NCBI GenBank assembly: GCA_905331475.1
Contig: CAJNYU010003827.1
Location: 1-64,000 of the forward strand
Origin: Rotaria socialis
Lineage: Eukaryota; Rotifera; Eurotatoria; Philodinida; Philodinidae
Reading direction: 5' to 3'
Length of the DNA: 64,000 nucleotides
Numbering within the stretch: the first letter of the stretch is position 1; each line of letters starts with the position of its first letter. Made by a program: the position numbers and the translations under genes. Below the pieces are notes generated by a model. The model made no database searches, was not told the origin of the DNA, and saw nothing but the letters and a program-made list of their open reading frames with translations. Shown one piece after another: positions 12,501-25,741 of the stretch.

Positions 12501-15135
12501 GCTATAGATAAATGTTCACTTGTGTTACATATAATGTTAATTGATCGAATGAGAATAGCACGATTTTTACCAATAAATTTTTGATAATCAGGTTCATCTT
12601 CAAAATCATGATGAATGTAAGATAATGCTACGTCTATAAAACAAAAAACCATCGTGAAAGAGAATGTATTGATTTTCTCTATTTTTGCATTCATATATAA
12701 TTCTAGAGAAAACTTTATCAAGTTCTAAGTTTTTCGGTCAAGGATATCGATGATATTAGTGTAGACATTTAGAGATCAAAAATAAAAATAAAATAAAATA
12801 ACATGCGCAAAAAGAAATTACGCATATCCACTCAACATATTAGTGCAATTTCAAAAACAGTCATGCCGTATGGAAATGTTTGCTTTTGTTCATGACTAAT
12901 AAATTAAGCATGTGGGTGATGTTATTTCATGATTAAATATGATGACGAGAAAATATCATAGATAAACGTATGACATTTTTTGCGACTTTTATTTGTTTTT
13001 ATCGGATCTAAACTTTATTATTCTTGCCCAAAAGACGATTCCACACTTCGAAAAATTATAACTGATAACAATCAGTAATCTTTATTATGCAAACGATTTG
13101 CAAATCATATTTACCTATTAAACAAAAGAAGATCAATTATTCGTCTCAATAACATTTTTCATCTAAGCTCAAGGTCAAATACACTGCCTATTGCATTAAG
13201 TGGTATAAGTGTTACAATTTTAACAATGTACTAAAACTAAAAATAGTATCACATACTATTAGTTTTTCTCGTTAAGTGATCAGTGAGAATTTTAATTTTT
13301 ACAGTTCATGTTGTTAAATGATAGCCTTCCTAACCTTGAAGTATTCACAGACATATGTTGCTCTTTCGATTCACTAAGTAATTCAACTTATGTCTAATAA
13401 TGGTTCTTTTTTTTTCTCTTTTGAGGATTAATATTATCCGACCTTATTCAACTGAAGATCACTATGAATGTTTTAATGATTTAGAAGAGTACACTCCTCG
13501 TGTTGAATTATGCTACAAATATTTAAAAAATATTAATTCTGCTGTTTTGCATTCAAGAAAAGAAACTCGATTCTAGTTCTTATGTTGAATAAAACCGTAA
13601 CCATACAAATAAGGCAAAGATAGGTCGAATAATATAAAATCTTCATATAGTAATTACATATGAAAAGATGTTAAATGTTGTTAAGGTTATTATTTTCTTT
13701 TCATATAAGAAAAAGAGCTCTATGATTGATGTCATTGATATAATTCAAGGTCGTCGTAAACAGAAGTCAAAAACGCGTATAGATCATGATGCCCTTAACG
13801 CGCAATACCTTCGTTAAGTACATCAAAATTTCTTTCTTTTTTTCTTTCACAAGCATTTCATTTAACATACTCATTTGAATCGAATTTATTTTTGTTTATT
13901 TACCTTGTCCATCATTAGTTTTCTTATATGGTTGTTTCACCAACGAATGACATAAAGCTCGAAAAATAAGAGGTAAAATATTTTGATAATCATTCTCTTG
14001 AATTATATTAGCTCTAACTAATTGTAACCACATTTGATAACCATATAATGCTATATAAATACTTGGATGTTGCATTAATGCTAATAATAATTGTAAGAAT
14101 ATACCGTTTGAACATTGTTCAGGCAGCGGAGCCTTTTTATTTAAACCTTCACCACCACACAAGTAACATAATTGATCACATAATGCTGTAATGACCATTG
14201 CATATTGTTTCATAAAATCGTACATATCATTGGATTGTTTAATGTCAACAGTTGAATATACATCATTATAATGTGAACCATTTTGAAATAAATATAAAAA
14301 AAGCTGTAACAATGGTAAGCGTTCTTCATATTTACCACGACGATCTGAAATAACACTTAAGAATTCTGCTGCTTTCATTCGATGTATTGGTGAATTAAGT
14401 AAGAGAACAATTTTATGAATAATTTTTGTTGTGAAAAATAAATCAATTGGAAGAAATGTTGCAAACATTGTTAATGCATATAATGAACTTGATATTGTAT
14501 TTGGTAAATCAAGAAAATATTCAATAAATTCAACAAGTTTATTTCCATGTTGTAATAATGTTGTTTGAATATCTCGTTTACGTATTGAATTTAATGTTTG
14601 AAGAACAATAACATCTTCAATAAGATAAGCTAATATTAATAATGAATAATCATTTGTTTTTAATTTTGATAATGCAACAAGTTCATCGAGAAACAATGGC
14701 CATTGTTGAGGCCATTCACGTTTTGCGATTTCACAAACACATCGAACTAAAATGCTAAATGAAACAAAAGAGAAATAGTAAATTCGTGTTTGGTGGTTTT
14801 TTTCTTATCTCTTACGTTTTAAGATGAACAGGTAATTGATCATGTTCAGTCATCAGTAACCATAAACGTTCTTTAATTGATAATTTCAATTGTGAATCAA
14901 GTGATGTCCATTTATATTTTATTGTTTCCTCAATACATTGTAGACCGAAATGTTTAACCAATGGATCGAACAATTGATTTTTATTGAAAAATTCAAAACC
15001 AATTGATATTGACTGTATTGGATTTGATTTAATTTCTTCGACAAATTTGTATGCTTGTTGGCGATGTATTGGATCTGACGATACACATGATAGAACAGCT
15101 GTTTCAATTCGACGTAGAAATTCAAGATGTGTCAT
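9509..15135 (-). CDS. Exportin-5, 5 exons, 1,204 aa
   Basis: Exons 15135-14816, 14754-13904, 12633-11785, 11418-10645 (acceptor places its first base at 11417) and 10330-9509 keep phase and yield 1,204 residues, the same length I recall for vertebrate exportin-5. The N-terminus matches the family (HFGLQCIEETIKYKW, then EIAKREWPQQWPLFLDELV, then IEDVIVLQTLNSIRKRDIQ), followed by helical HEAT-type repeats throughout. Exportin-5 is a karyopherin-beta that carries pre-microRNA hairpins and some other double-stranded RNAs out of the nucleus with RanGTP. Intron 2 (12634-13903, about 1.27 kb) is far longer than the others (50-320 nt); I see no gene in it. The 3' end lies 199 nt from SCAPER on the same strand. 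The start codon is preceded by an unremarkable AT-rich leader. Confidence 0.95.
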
Positions 15136-18100
15136 TGATCAAAAACACAAAAAATTAATAAGCTTTTAAATCAAATAAAAGAAACAATTTTCATAATCAG
15201 AAATTTTATCAATGAATCATCTCGTTATTTTATTGGATTAAAAATTGAACCAATAAGAAGTGTGTTGTTTGAAAATAGTTGAAAAACTATTGATTGGACG
15301 TTGACATGAAAATCAGCTGTCTCTCTTTCGTATTGAATTACTACTATTTGCTGCACGACGGTCTTTATTTGTTTAGATAGAAAGAATGACTTTACGAAGG
15401 CTAGAATACGATATTTGAATAGAGAGAAATTTTTTTTTCAAAAATACAATCTAATGACACTAAAGAAAGAATATGTAGACACAGCTGTTCCAATGGTGTG
15501 ATTAGTTCCCCACCTTGTTTTGATGTTTTTTCATTTGCTTTATCCTTTATTTTAGATTTTTCTAGTTTATGATGACGATTACCTTCTTTTATCAAAAGGC
15601 TTTCTACCATATGCACGTAGTTACTTTTTGAGTAAGATATCCTTGAAAAAGAATTATTTGATAAAAAGTATGAAATTTAAGTATTTATTAGTGTTAAGTA
15701 TCTATGTTGAACATAAAGTTTTTTTTTCTTCTTCTTTATAATCATCTATTATCATTATCACCTTTACTTTTTTTGTTACATATGCATATATATATATATG
15801 TATATGTGATATAAGGCACGTAAATGTGATCATTTTTAACTATCTGTGTGTCTCTTATTATTTTGTGTATCTGTTTGAGGATGATATTTCGACGACGTAT
15901 CTTCATAATGATGTCCTTGTTCGATCATTGATACAAATCGTTGTCGTAACTTTTTTTTCGTCAACGACAACGACAGAAAAACGAAAGAAGAAGATATGTG
16001 AACCATCAGTTGAAGGGCACATACGTACGCGCGCCTATACCATTTGATTACTATCAAAAATGAATTGATGGCGAATGAGTAAATAAAAACCTTGAGGATG
16101 TTTTGCTTCTATGTCTATTTTTCTTCGACATTACTTTGATCAAAACTTATCGAGCGGATTATCGACTGAAAACAATATGATAAAAATAGAACAAAAGATA
16201 AGAAAAATTCAGCTGAAAACCCCATGTCTAGTCTTGATATGGGCGAATAAATAGGATATTTCTATATGATCCTTTGGTAGAATGTATATCATTTATGGAT
16301 GAATGGGATGACCCATCTTGTTCTATTAAGAGGACATTTTATGATAAGGACGTTCGCGTAATCAAACAAGCTGTGCTCTTCTTTTTTTTCTTTTTTCTTT
16401 TTCTTTCGTTGTTTCTTCATTGATCTTCGCCAGATGATGTGCACATTTCTAACCCTTTTCTATCACCAACCAATACTACTACTACTACTATACTACTACT
16501 AGTATTATTAGAAGACACAATAGACCCCCTTAGAAAAAAAAGATACTATATCATCTTACGAACAAACAGACAATACATTACGTCCGCATAACTTTTAAGG
16601 TCGGATTATTTGATTTTTTCGCATGTAAAAAAGAAAAAACCTTAATACAAGCAATTTAGTTGCTCAAAAATAGGCTTTTTCAATGCAATATCTTGCAATT
16701 CAAATACTTTCCCTATTCGAACTTGACTCATTTTTCTTACGAAAGGACATTGTCATCTCATTGCATGATTTTACTTATTCTTTCCGTTCTCTTGTAGATC
16801 ATTTGCGCGCACACACACCATTTTTTTCATTTAATCTATTCAAATCGACGGTGTGTGTTACAGTTGCTACGTTTTTCACTTCTTCCTTTGTGTCTGAAAT
16901 CTTTGGTTTGATTTTAAAATTTCTTGTAAATACTACATATAAATGTTTGCATACGAACAAATATCAATAATTAAGAACTTTTTGTTGTGAAAAGGTATGT
17001 TTTTCATATTTCATTAAGAATAAAATTATTGCAAAATTAATTTCAACTAGCTATCTAAATTTTCTCACATAGAACATGTTTTTGTATTTTCGTTTGCGTT
17101 TCTCACTTCATCTTCTTGTAATGTTGAGACGCAAAACAAAACTGCTATAAACGTGATATTGAGATTGGGGCGTGTGGCGTACATGCACATAGTCTTCTTT
17201 CTTTCTCTTATGAAAACGTTTATAAGTTGATGAAAAAAAACCGAGTTGGCAACAATGACGAAAAGAGGAGAAGAAGAACACACGTCATAAATATAGTGAA
17301 AGTGTGCAGGACCGATTTGCATGCCGATATAAAAAAAATGAGCTGAAGGGAAAGAATACGCAAAATATATGTTAAATATATATTTATATATTTACACATT
17401 CTTTCTGAAATCCAGACATATCGAATTAATCAAGATCGAATATAAATGGTAAAGAGATTTTATGTAAGTGCTCTTATAATAAAAAAACATATATCAACAA
17501 TAACAAATTTGAGACAAGTTAGATTAGAGAATTTCTAAAAAAAAGGAACATTAGCCCTGATATCCGTCTTTAGAACAATTTGTTAAATTAATGAGGGGAG
17601 GGATGAAAAGTTGATTATTTGTTTACGATTTGTGCATAAGCAATTGGTATATTCCTATATTATTTCATGATATCTAATGAGGTGAATGGGGTCGCATGGT
17701 CGACTCAATTTATCTTTTTTTTTCTCTATTCCTTTTCTCCTTATTCTTTTTTAACAAAACGACTAGAAAAAAAAACAGATGAAGACGAGATGAGAACAAA
17801 ATAACAGTGTTGTTCTATTTATCGTTTGTATTGTTATCTTATACAGATGTGTAGCAATATTTTGTAAGTATCATCCGCTTCATGGCATTGACCTATCTGA
17901 TTCCATGATAAAATTACCATGTTTTTCGAGAAGCTTATTAAAAGCTGTTCTACGTAAAATAGACATGTATCAGCTGGATAGAAATAAAAAAGGAAAAGAA
18001 AAATATATTTATATTCATTTGATCATTAATCATCGACAAACAGTCTATTAACTTGGATAATTTGCTTTCTTATTACGTTGCTCATTGAGATATTTTTAGA

Positions 18101-18837
18101 GTGATTTAATATATTAAACTGATTTCTAGCATGTTACGATGGCATCGAAAAAAGAAAAAGCTTTTGACAAAATTAGTTACTAAAATAAAATAGAAGCCAA
18201 GCAAAACGAACACATGTTCATGTAATACTCTTTTACTCAAGGTTTATGAAGTAGCATGTTTTGTTTTATTTGTGCGACTTTCTCAATAGAATTCTTCTTT
18301 TTTTTCTTCTTCTTCTTCTTCTTCTTCTTCCTAAGTAGATAAAATATGGACAATAGCTCTTGTTCTTCTTCATTTTTTTCCTTCTCTCTTTTTCTTGACA
18401 ATATCTAATAACGACAACAGCAAAAACATAAATCGTGCGTTTGATTGTTGTCTGTATTCTTTCGACGAACAACAGGAGCAGCAACACCTAACATATTACG
18501 AGAGGAAAGAAGGTAGAGGAAAGCAAAATGGCTAGAGAAAGGCAAGAAGAAGCTGTCTTTTTCTCTCTGCCGTTTTTTTTTCTTTACCATATACGTGATG
18601 TTCGATGAGAATTGACGCACATCGCGTACGGCGGCTGACTGCCCTCTCTCCCTCTCTATTTCGAATACTACTGCATCTGCTCCTATCCGTATGATTAGGT
18701 GAAAAAAAGAGAGTAAAAGAGACGATGTAATTTTTCTCTTATTCTATCACATAGTCTTTCTTTTTCTTCTGCATTTTTTTTTGTTGACTACCTTGAAAAT
18801 ACGATGACCATTATATGATGTTATTGTTATTTTAGCC
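15136..18837. other. Divergent intergenic region between XPO5 and the AFF-family gene
   Basis: 3.7 kb with no supported coding exon on either strand. It is rich in T-runs, short TA repeats (around 15786-15800) and a TTC/CTT repeat at 18302-18331. It presumably holds promoters for XPO5 (leftward) and the AFF-like gene (rightward). Pyrimidine-rich tracts ending in TTTTAG just before 18838 suggest the AFF transcript has an upstream untranslated exon or a trans-spliced leader. Confidence 0.45.
18302..18331. repeat. (TTC)n microsatellite
   Basis: About nine uninterrupted TTC units; no coding role is apparent in the flanking sequence. Confidence 0.8.
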
Positions 18838-21800
18838 ATGGTGGTCGATATTGCCCCACAGCAACAGCTGACTGAGGTTTTCACCACTAATCATTGCCAT
18901 CATCGGTCATCATCATCATCATCATCGTCATCGTCATCGTCATCGTCAACACATAGACGAAGTTCAACAACGACAAATAATGCATCTTCATCGGCATCAA
19001 ATAATAATACAATGGCGAATGGACATCGATTATTGGTAGAACTAAACAACATTCATCGCTCTTGTGTATTAAAAAAAATTTACTTTATCTTTTCTTCTAG
19101 TCTGATGAACTTGGCAAAAAAGCTGAACAAATTCTTGGACATGCAACAACTATTTTAGAGTGTCGTAGACAAATTAGTATAGATTTTCATGCCCAACATC
19201 CTCCTCGACTGAATATTACGTAAATATCGTTGTGTTTTATCCAAGAAACAAAAACCTATTTATTCATGTTCTAGTACATCTAAACCCAATATACCACCAC
19301 GTAATAATATATCAAGTATGATTTCTTCAACTACTGTAAATAATCCATTGACAATTACACCTTCGATGTTGACTAATACGGTTATTTCTGATAGTTCAAG
19401 TGGAGTAAGTTGTGTTGAATAGATTCAATAGTAGATTATTACAACTGTTATTTTATTTTGTTTAGAAAAGTAAAAGTTCGGTTATTGTTGAACGCCTTGT
19501 TCCACTGGTTTTAGAAGTAAATTAATTTTATCTATATATGACTTTTGGTAGTGAAAAAAAATTGATTTATTTTAATAGCTAGTCTCAACACCTAAGTTTA
19601 AGACGTTACCTGAAAGAATATCTAGGCGTCAATCAAATTCAAGTAAGTTAAAAAGAATCTATAAATCAGATCTTCGAATTTTGGATAGAATAATCACATT
19701 CCATTCTATAGCATGAGAAGTTTCTTTTTTCAAAATATCCCATGTCATGATATGGGACAAACCAAATCATCCCGTGGGATGATTTTTTTCTCGGCGTGTT
19801 TCATTCTATCCCATTCGAAGCTCCGATAAGAAAAAAAAAATTTATAAAACATCTTGTTTTATTTTTAGAACCTTTAAAAAATGTTATGGAAAGGTAATTT
19901 AATTAATTACACCAGAAAAGAAAAACAAGACTATTGAAACAATGATTTTTTATTTTCATTTAGTCGTGAAATGGCTCTTGCTTTACATCGAGAAAGTATT
20001 CTAAAACTCAGTGATGATGAGAATGAAGAAGACGATGATGATACTCTCAATAATACAAATACAGTATTGACTGAAATAATTGACATTAAAATGGATAACA
20101 ACAGCATAAATCAAAATAATAGTAATGATAATCATCTTCCTCATTCATATGAGAATCAAATGTAAATTATTAAAAGAATCATTTTCATTAAAGAGATTGA
20201 GAATCGAACAATTTTTTTTGATTTCTAGTGAACCCCAACATTCCGGTATAAGTAGTAGTCCGTGTCAAGAAGATGGAGACAGTGAAGATGAAGACAGTGA
20301 TAATCAAGAGGCTGCCCACAGTGATGCCGAGAATGATGAAGGAACAAATGAAACGGTTCGTTGAGAAATGTTCATCAAATAACACAAAACTTTGCTCGTT
20401 GTATATTTAGAATCCAGATACATTATCATTAATGGATTTTGTACGTGGAAAAGAAACACTTTCTGAACCTGTTAATGCTTCATTAAATCATTCACCAGAA
20501 CCGTTATTAAATATAAATAAACGAAGCATACTACCTGAAATACAATGTGAAAGTGATAATTATGTACATAATTCTGAAAATCATCAAAATAAACGTAAAA
20601 AAATACTTATCAAACGAGCATTATTAAAATCATTTATATCATCTGTAAATACTAAAATTAATTTAAAACGGCCTTCACTCTCAATAGCTATTCCGACACA
20701 TCTATTTTTGGATCAATCACTATCTGATTTCATTAAACAAGGTATTTTTTTTCAACAACGACAAAAGAAACGAATGTTTATCGCATTCATTTGTTTTTCT
20801 CCCTTTCAAATAGATGACCAACTTGTCGAAAGATCACAACGAATATCAAAAAGATATTCTGACGGTTTACTCAAACATGATACAAATGTAGAAGTAACCG
20901 ATGGTTTATCTCAGCCTTCAAGCTCTTCATTGAACAATCAAACAACATCAAATGGTACACATCTAAAAAAGTCTAAAACTAGTCATGTGCAAGAAAAATC
21001 TTTGTACAAACAAGATCCAACAACGACTCCTTCAACAGCAACAACTATAGAAAAGAATGAGACAACCTTAATTTGCAATACGACTTCAACAAATGATTTA
21101 GATAATAAAGCCCGTCCTGCATCAATATCGACAGCAAATACCACGAGTGTCACTCCAATTACAACAGTGCAACCTAAAAAAGAAAAACCAACCGCTAAGT
21201 AAGTTCAGACGAAATTCTTCATTGTTTAGATAATTAATAGATTCGTTCTATTCGTATCGAATTTGTAGTAATGACCCGAATAGGAAAATACCGATATTAA
21301 ATTTAAAAAAAGCTTAAATCAAGATAGATTTTACTCGAAGTTATCTGAATAATTTAACGGTAATTCTGTTTTTTGTTTATTTTATAGTGTTCGACCACTT
21401 CAACAATCAGCATCAATTGATAATTTATCTTCGACTAATGCAATAAATAATAGTCTAAATATACCTGAAGGTTTAGCGACAACAAATACACGAACAATGC
21501 TTCCATCGACCAAAGCAAATTATAATAAATTAAAGTATGATTATCAAATAGAATTCTTTTTTTTCTCCGTATTAACTAATAAAAGTTCTTCGTTTAGAAA
21601 CATGTCAAAAGTGGATTTAGCGTCATTAGCACGGAAGAAAAAGAAACAAGCTGATCATGGTAAACGTTCAACATTCGAAGAAGCACGAGAAGCTATGGGC
21701 CTCTATCTTGAATCGGTTTGTTATTTTATTATATGTGCTAATGATGAACCGAAACAAGATCAACGTAGTGCATTATTAACAACAACATTGACCATGTTAC

Positions 21801-22579
21801 AGTAAATAACTAACTAGAAAATGTTTCATTCATTCATGCATGCATTTCTTTTTAGACAACTTGCACAAAATCATAAAAAAATGTTTTTTTTAGCAAATTC
21901 AAATCAATCGCGTGATTTATACAGTCTTCAACATAAATTTCTTTTAATCAAGTAAGCAAAAATATAAATAATTTACTTTCAAAAAGCAAAACAAATAATT
22001 TTTTCTGTTTCAGCTATTGGCTTCAATCGTATATTTATCATTTACATTTTAATACCAATATGCCAACAATTGAACGCTATGCTAATCAAGTAACTGAGTA
22101 TTTTAATCAATTAAAGAATCCTTCATCGGCTGCATCCTTAACAAGAACAACAAATATGAATATACAGCTACAATCAACACTTATGAATGATAATAATCCA
22201 ATATCACCATTATCAACAACATCACAAACAAGTTCATCAGATATAAGTACAACAAGTGGAAACAATCAAAATGAACAACATCGCTATATGTTTGATTTCT
22301 CAAAATCTATGTTAAATTCTTATTATTCAACATATTATTGGAATAAAGCAGAAATTTTAATGCGTGAAAAGCCACTCAAAGGTAATAAATCAATACTCGG
22401 TTGACATAGATCTTAAGTATTTTTCTTTTGTTCATTCTTTTGTTTCTGTTCGATTAGAATTTATTGAACAGTTGTTGAAACAAAATCAAAATCGACATCT
22501 AACACGTGATGATACAACATTAAACTTTATACTGTATATTTTTGATGCCATCGAGTTGTTACGTTTAAGTGTTGCCTGA
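18838..22579 (+). CDS. AF4/FMR2 (AFF)-family transcription elongation scaffold, 15 exons, about 854 aa
   Basis: Exons 18838-19035, 19101-19219, 19275-19404, 19466-19516, 19579-19642, 19869-19893, 19964-20161, 20229-20355, 20411-20741, 20814-21198, 21388-21534, 21598-21801, 21856-21951, 22014-22381, 22458-22579 give one frame. AFF proteins are disordered scaffolds of the super elongation complex (P-TEFb, ELL, ENL/AF9), closed by a helical C-terminal homology domain that dimerises. Here residues about 590-854 resemble that domain: YLESVCYFIICAND, then WLQSYIYHLHF with ERYANQVTEYFNQL, then YYWNKAEILMREKP and a closing IELLRLSV. The rest is Ser/Asn/Thr-rich and disordered, with an acidic ILKLSDDENEEDDDD patch near residue 206-220 like AFF LSDSED motifs. 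SDELGKKAEQILGH (after a poly-Ser run) may correspond to the AFF N-terminal DELS..I..MLG motif, but this is weak. No other family fits better; the call rests on pattern similarity. Confidence 0.62.
19667..19828. mobile_element. MITE-like palindromic insert in AFF intron 5
   Basis: The intron 19643-19868 is 226 nt, against about 60 nt for most neighbours. Its middle is bounded by imperfect inverted repeats of about 26 bp: ATCAGATCTTCGAA at the left, and the complement of TTCGAAGCTCCGAT at the right, both followed inward by GATAGAAT. Inside are two further palindromes. One is AAATCATCCC/GGGATGATTT (19764-19785) with a 2-nt centre; the other is built on CCCAT...ATGGG around 19739-19756. No coding capacity. 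It looks like a non-autonomous DNA transposon that added about 160 bp to a short intron. Target duplication is not obvious. Confidence 0.55.
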
Positions 22580-24266
22580 TATGAAAAAGAAAAGAAAAGG
22601 ACAACAAACCAACAAAATATCCTCCGTGCTTTCTCTTTCTTCCTCAAACTTTGTATATCTCAGTTTATTTATTTGCCTTTTTGCATGTGCACTGCGCGCA
22701 CATTGGTCTCTTTTTACACGTCCATAGACAGTTTTTTTCTTGTTTTCTCAAGCAGCTGATATCTATTTTTGCGCTTTAATCTTACATAATCATCTTCCAG
22801 TTAAGTTGAACATCACCATGCGTATATATATACATATACATATATATATATATATATATATATCAATGTATGTATACTCCGGTTCAGTTTGTTTCATTGT
22901 TTGTTTGTTTTTTTGCTTTGTTTATGTGCGTATGTGTGAATTGATCTCGATTTCTATTTTTCCTTGAAGTTGATGATTCCACTCTAGTTGTGTAAATGTA
23001 TATCTTATTAAAAAAAACATTTAACTATTATATCAACCATTTTGACACTTGTTGTTTGTGAAACAGAACAACGTTGATACACGTCCGGAGAGTTTTTGCT
23101 CGTTTTCTTTTTGCTCGTTGTATCATGTGCTTGCTGTGTCGCGCATATTTTCTTATAAAACCTGTTTTTCTTTGCTGTCTGACTAATTTTCATTCTTTTT
23201 TTCCCTCTATTGTCTTCATTACTCCAGAATGTAATGTTTTGAATGCGTGTATGATGATGAAACGTAGAAGGCATAATAGCCGCAAATCATTCTACCCTTC
23301 CACGTATCTTTAAGTAGACATGTAGTTTTTTCTTCTCTATTTCGAAACATTCAAAAATACAAACACAATCGACGACAACACCGGTGGTTGATTACCTCTG
23401 CCTTTGTACTGCTGATATATCAATCGTTTTAGAATGTCTTTAACTATATAAAACAAGGATACATCCTGTTGTATTTGTATGTGTATATGTCTTTGTCTGT
23501 TTGTTCTTCTTTTTTTTCATGTGTCTTTCACCAATCATCAGATCCTTTTTAACTCTATATCTATCTACCTATCATTATATCTCTCTACACGTGCTTTTAT
23601 GCCCACAATGAGTTGTTGTTTTGTATTTGTTGCCTGTGTCTATTGAAGATTAAGAAATATATCTTGATTCTTGTTTTTTTTTAGAAGAAACCACTATGAG
23701 AAAAAGTGTTTGAAATTTGTTCTTGTTATTGATGTTGTTTTTTTCCTGTTGTTCTTGTTCTTCTTTTTTTTTTCTTTTTTTTCTGGCTATGATCGATATA
23801 CACAAATAAAAAAAACAAGCACAAAAAGAGCCAATAAAAAAACACAGATGCGTAGTTTGTTTTTATTTTATTTTCATACTCTTTTTTTGTAGCGTTATTC
23901 ATCATTGGGAGAAGTAGGCGGGACCTCTAGAATTATTTAACATAGACTAATATCCAGAACGCGAGTGTTTTTTTAATGAAAATCTTTGAAATCAGAGGAC
24001 GCTATATAGATGACTTTGAAAAGTTGTAAGACGAGGGTGTCACTCTTCAATGGTCATATTTAACGGCACTTTTGTATATACTAATCAATAATTTGCATAT
24101 CGATGTTCTCATATGTCGACTCCTGCGAGATGAAAAATATAATAGATGTATATAAACATGTACAACTATGCAATTATTTTTGTTAGAATAAAATATAGGT
24201 ATGATATCCAAATTGATTTTTTTTGTATGTTTCAGATATTGTCTTTGGCGCGAGTAATACTTCATC
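22580..24266. other. AFF 3' region and SERF upstream region
   Basis: T-rich sequence without supported exons. A (TA)n run lies at 22823-22863. The open frames here are short and family-less. A TTTCAG acceptor-like tract at 24230-24235 lies 31 nt upstream of the SERF ATG. Confidence 0.5.
22823..22863. repeat. (TA)n microsatellite
   Basis: About 20 mostly perfect TA units with two CA interruptions, in the 3' flank of the AFF-family gene. Confidence 0.8.
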
Positions 24267-24622
24267 ATGACTCGTGGCAATCAGCGGTAAATCTATTAAA
24301 ACTGATGATTACTATAACTAGTTCGAATCTTTTAGCGATATTGCCAGAGAAAAAAATTCAAAAAATCAAAAAAAAGGTCTTTCATCCTCTGAAATGGACG
24401 GGAACAAAGGTTTGTCATTGCAAGAGCGTCAAATACGTGATGCGGCAAAGTAAACGTCTAATTGACACGCATAGAAAAAGTAAGATTTGCGTCTGTTTTC
24501 TATTTAGAATGCGTGAGAAACAACAATTAGCTCAACAGAAAAAAGAGGGTGGAAATAGTGGCGGTGGTAATAATAATGCATCAAGTGGTGGAGGAGCAGC
24601 AGCAAGCACAACAGTTCGCTAA
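24267..24622 (+). CDS. SERF (small EDRK-rich factor) family protein, 3 exons, 82 aa
   Basis: Exons 24267-24286 (20 nt), 24336-24449 and 24508-24622 join to an 82-residue protein. It begins MTRGNQRDIAREKN, the diagnostic SERF/4F5 N-terminus, continues with a Lys/Gln/Glu-rich stretch (LSLQERQIRDAAK, MREKQQLAQQKKE) and ends in a Gly/Asn/Ala/Ser-rich tail and TAA at 24620-24622. SERF proteins are small, highly charged, disordered RNA- and amyloid-binding factors that accelerate amyloid nucleation in vitro and shuttle to the nucleolus. Human SERF1/2 are about 60-110 aa. The gene is hidden because an unrelated frame stays open across both introns (50 and 58 nt). It lies downstream of and on the same strand as the AFF-like gene, 1.7 kb away. 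Confidence 0.88.
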
Positions 24623-25741
24623 AATAGATTTAATTTTGGCGACCAACGTTTTAAATTGACGTTTTTTGTGTTCTTTAGTTGAAAATCAATTTATTTCATT
24701 TGTCTCTAATTATTCATCTTCTTGATGTGTTACCATTAACTCGTATTATTTCTATTTAGCAAAAATTTAACAATTTACTATTCTTTTTTCTACTCTATAA
24801 ACTAACATGTTCAATATAAATATGATATCGATAGTGCTACAATGTTGTTCTAATCTAGCAATATATCTATATCTATATCTAACTAAAAGTATATCAACTT
24901 GCTTCATTTTTTCTTATAGATTTGTATGATTGATCATTGTAAATATTCTGATGCTTAACATTTTAATGCACAAAAATAGATGGCCATAATAATGTCAAAT
25001 TATATTTAAGTATTATACTTTTTCACGATTATTATTCAAACAAATTAAAAAAAGCTTTCCAAACTCTTACTTCGAACACAACTTATCAATTAGTACGTAG
25101 AAAATTCATAATACTATTGGATAGCTTTTAATTCTTCCTTTCTCTGAAAATATAAGTTGACAAAGTCATTGTGATTTAAATAGAATATATATTGATGAGT
25201 CATAAAGACTGTAAGATTAAATAAGAATGATAGTAGTTCCCATCGGATACTAATTCTTGTCAAAACAAAAACATATGAAGAACGCCGATTTTAAAGATCT
25301 ATTATAGTTAAAGATTTGTTAGTATGCATTCGATTTTGAATGAAACAAGAGTGTACTCGAAATCATGCGATATAGCTATGGAATAAAACTCAAAGGATTA
25401 GTTTATCGGGAAATTTTGTTTAATTGTTTTTCAAGGAATAGTAAATTTCAGTGCAGTCCAAATTTTACCTGTAATCCTTTGCCGCAAATTACACCCACAC
25501 CTTACTATTCATCTAAATGATTCTGCCCACTCATTTAAAGACAATATGAAAAATGTAATAGCTTCGATCAATACATATATCTTAGTACAATCATTTCGCG
25601 TCCACGCTCTGATAGTTGTATGTCATACGTCGTTTCAATTCTATTGCGTGCGTCGTTCGTAGATAAACCATAATTTTTCTTAGTATACATGCCAAATGAT
25701 TAATATGATGCTTTGTTTTCTTTGTAGTTAGATGTGATTGA
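24623..25741. other. Intergenic
   Basis: AT-rich, no exon chain seen on either strand. The end contains a TTTGTAG acceptor-like tract at about 25719-25727, 15 nt before the Mpv17-family ATG. Confidence 0.5.

Noticed and set aside
15812-15820. TAAGGCACG, identical to the first nine bases of miR-124
   Set aside because: The following bases diverge and no complementary arm is found upstream or downstream; the nearby TA repeat would form its own hairpin.
21716-21760. Possible extra intron in the AFF gene after LYLES
   Set aside because: The frame stays open and the residues it encodes (VCYFIICAND) fit the C-terminal homology domain, so it was kept as exon.
24146-24622. 158-codon open frame over the SERF locus
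   Set aside because: It runs through two clear introns in a frame without homology; the spliced frame gives a SERF protein.
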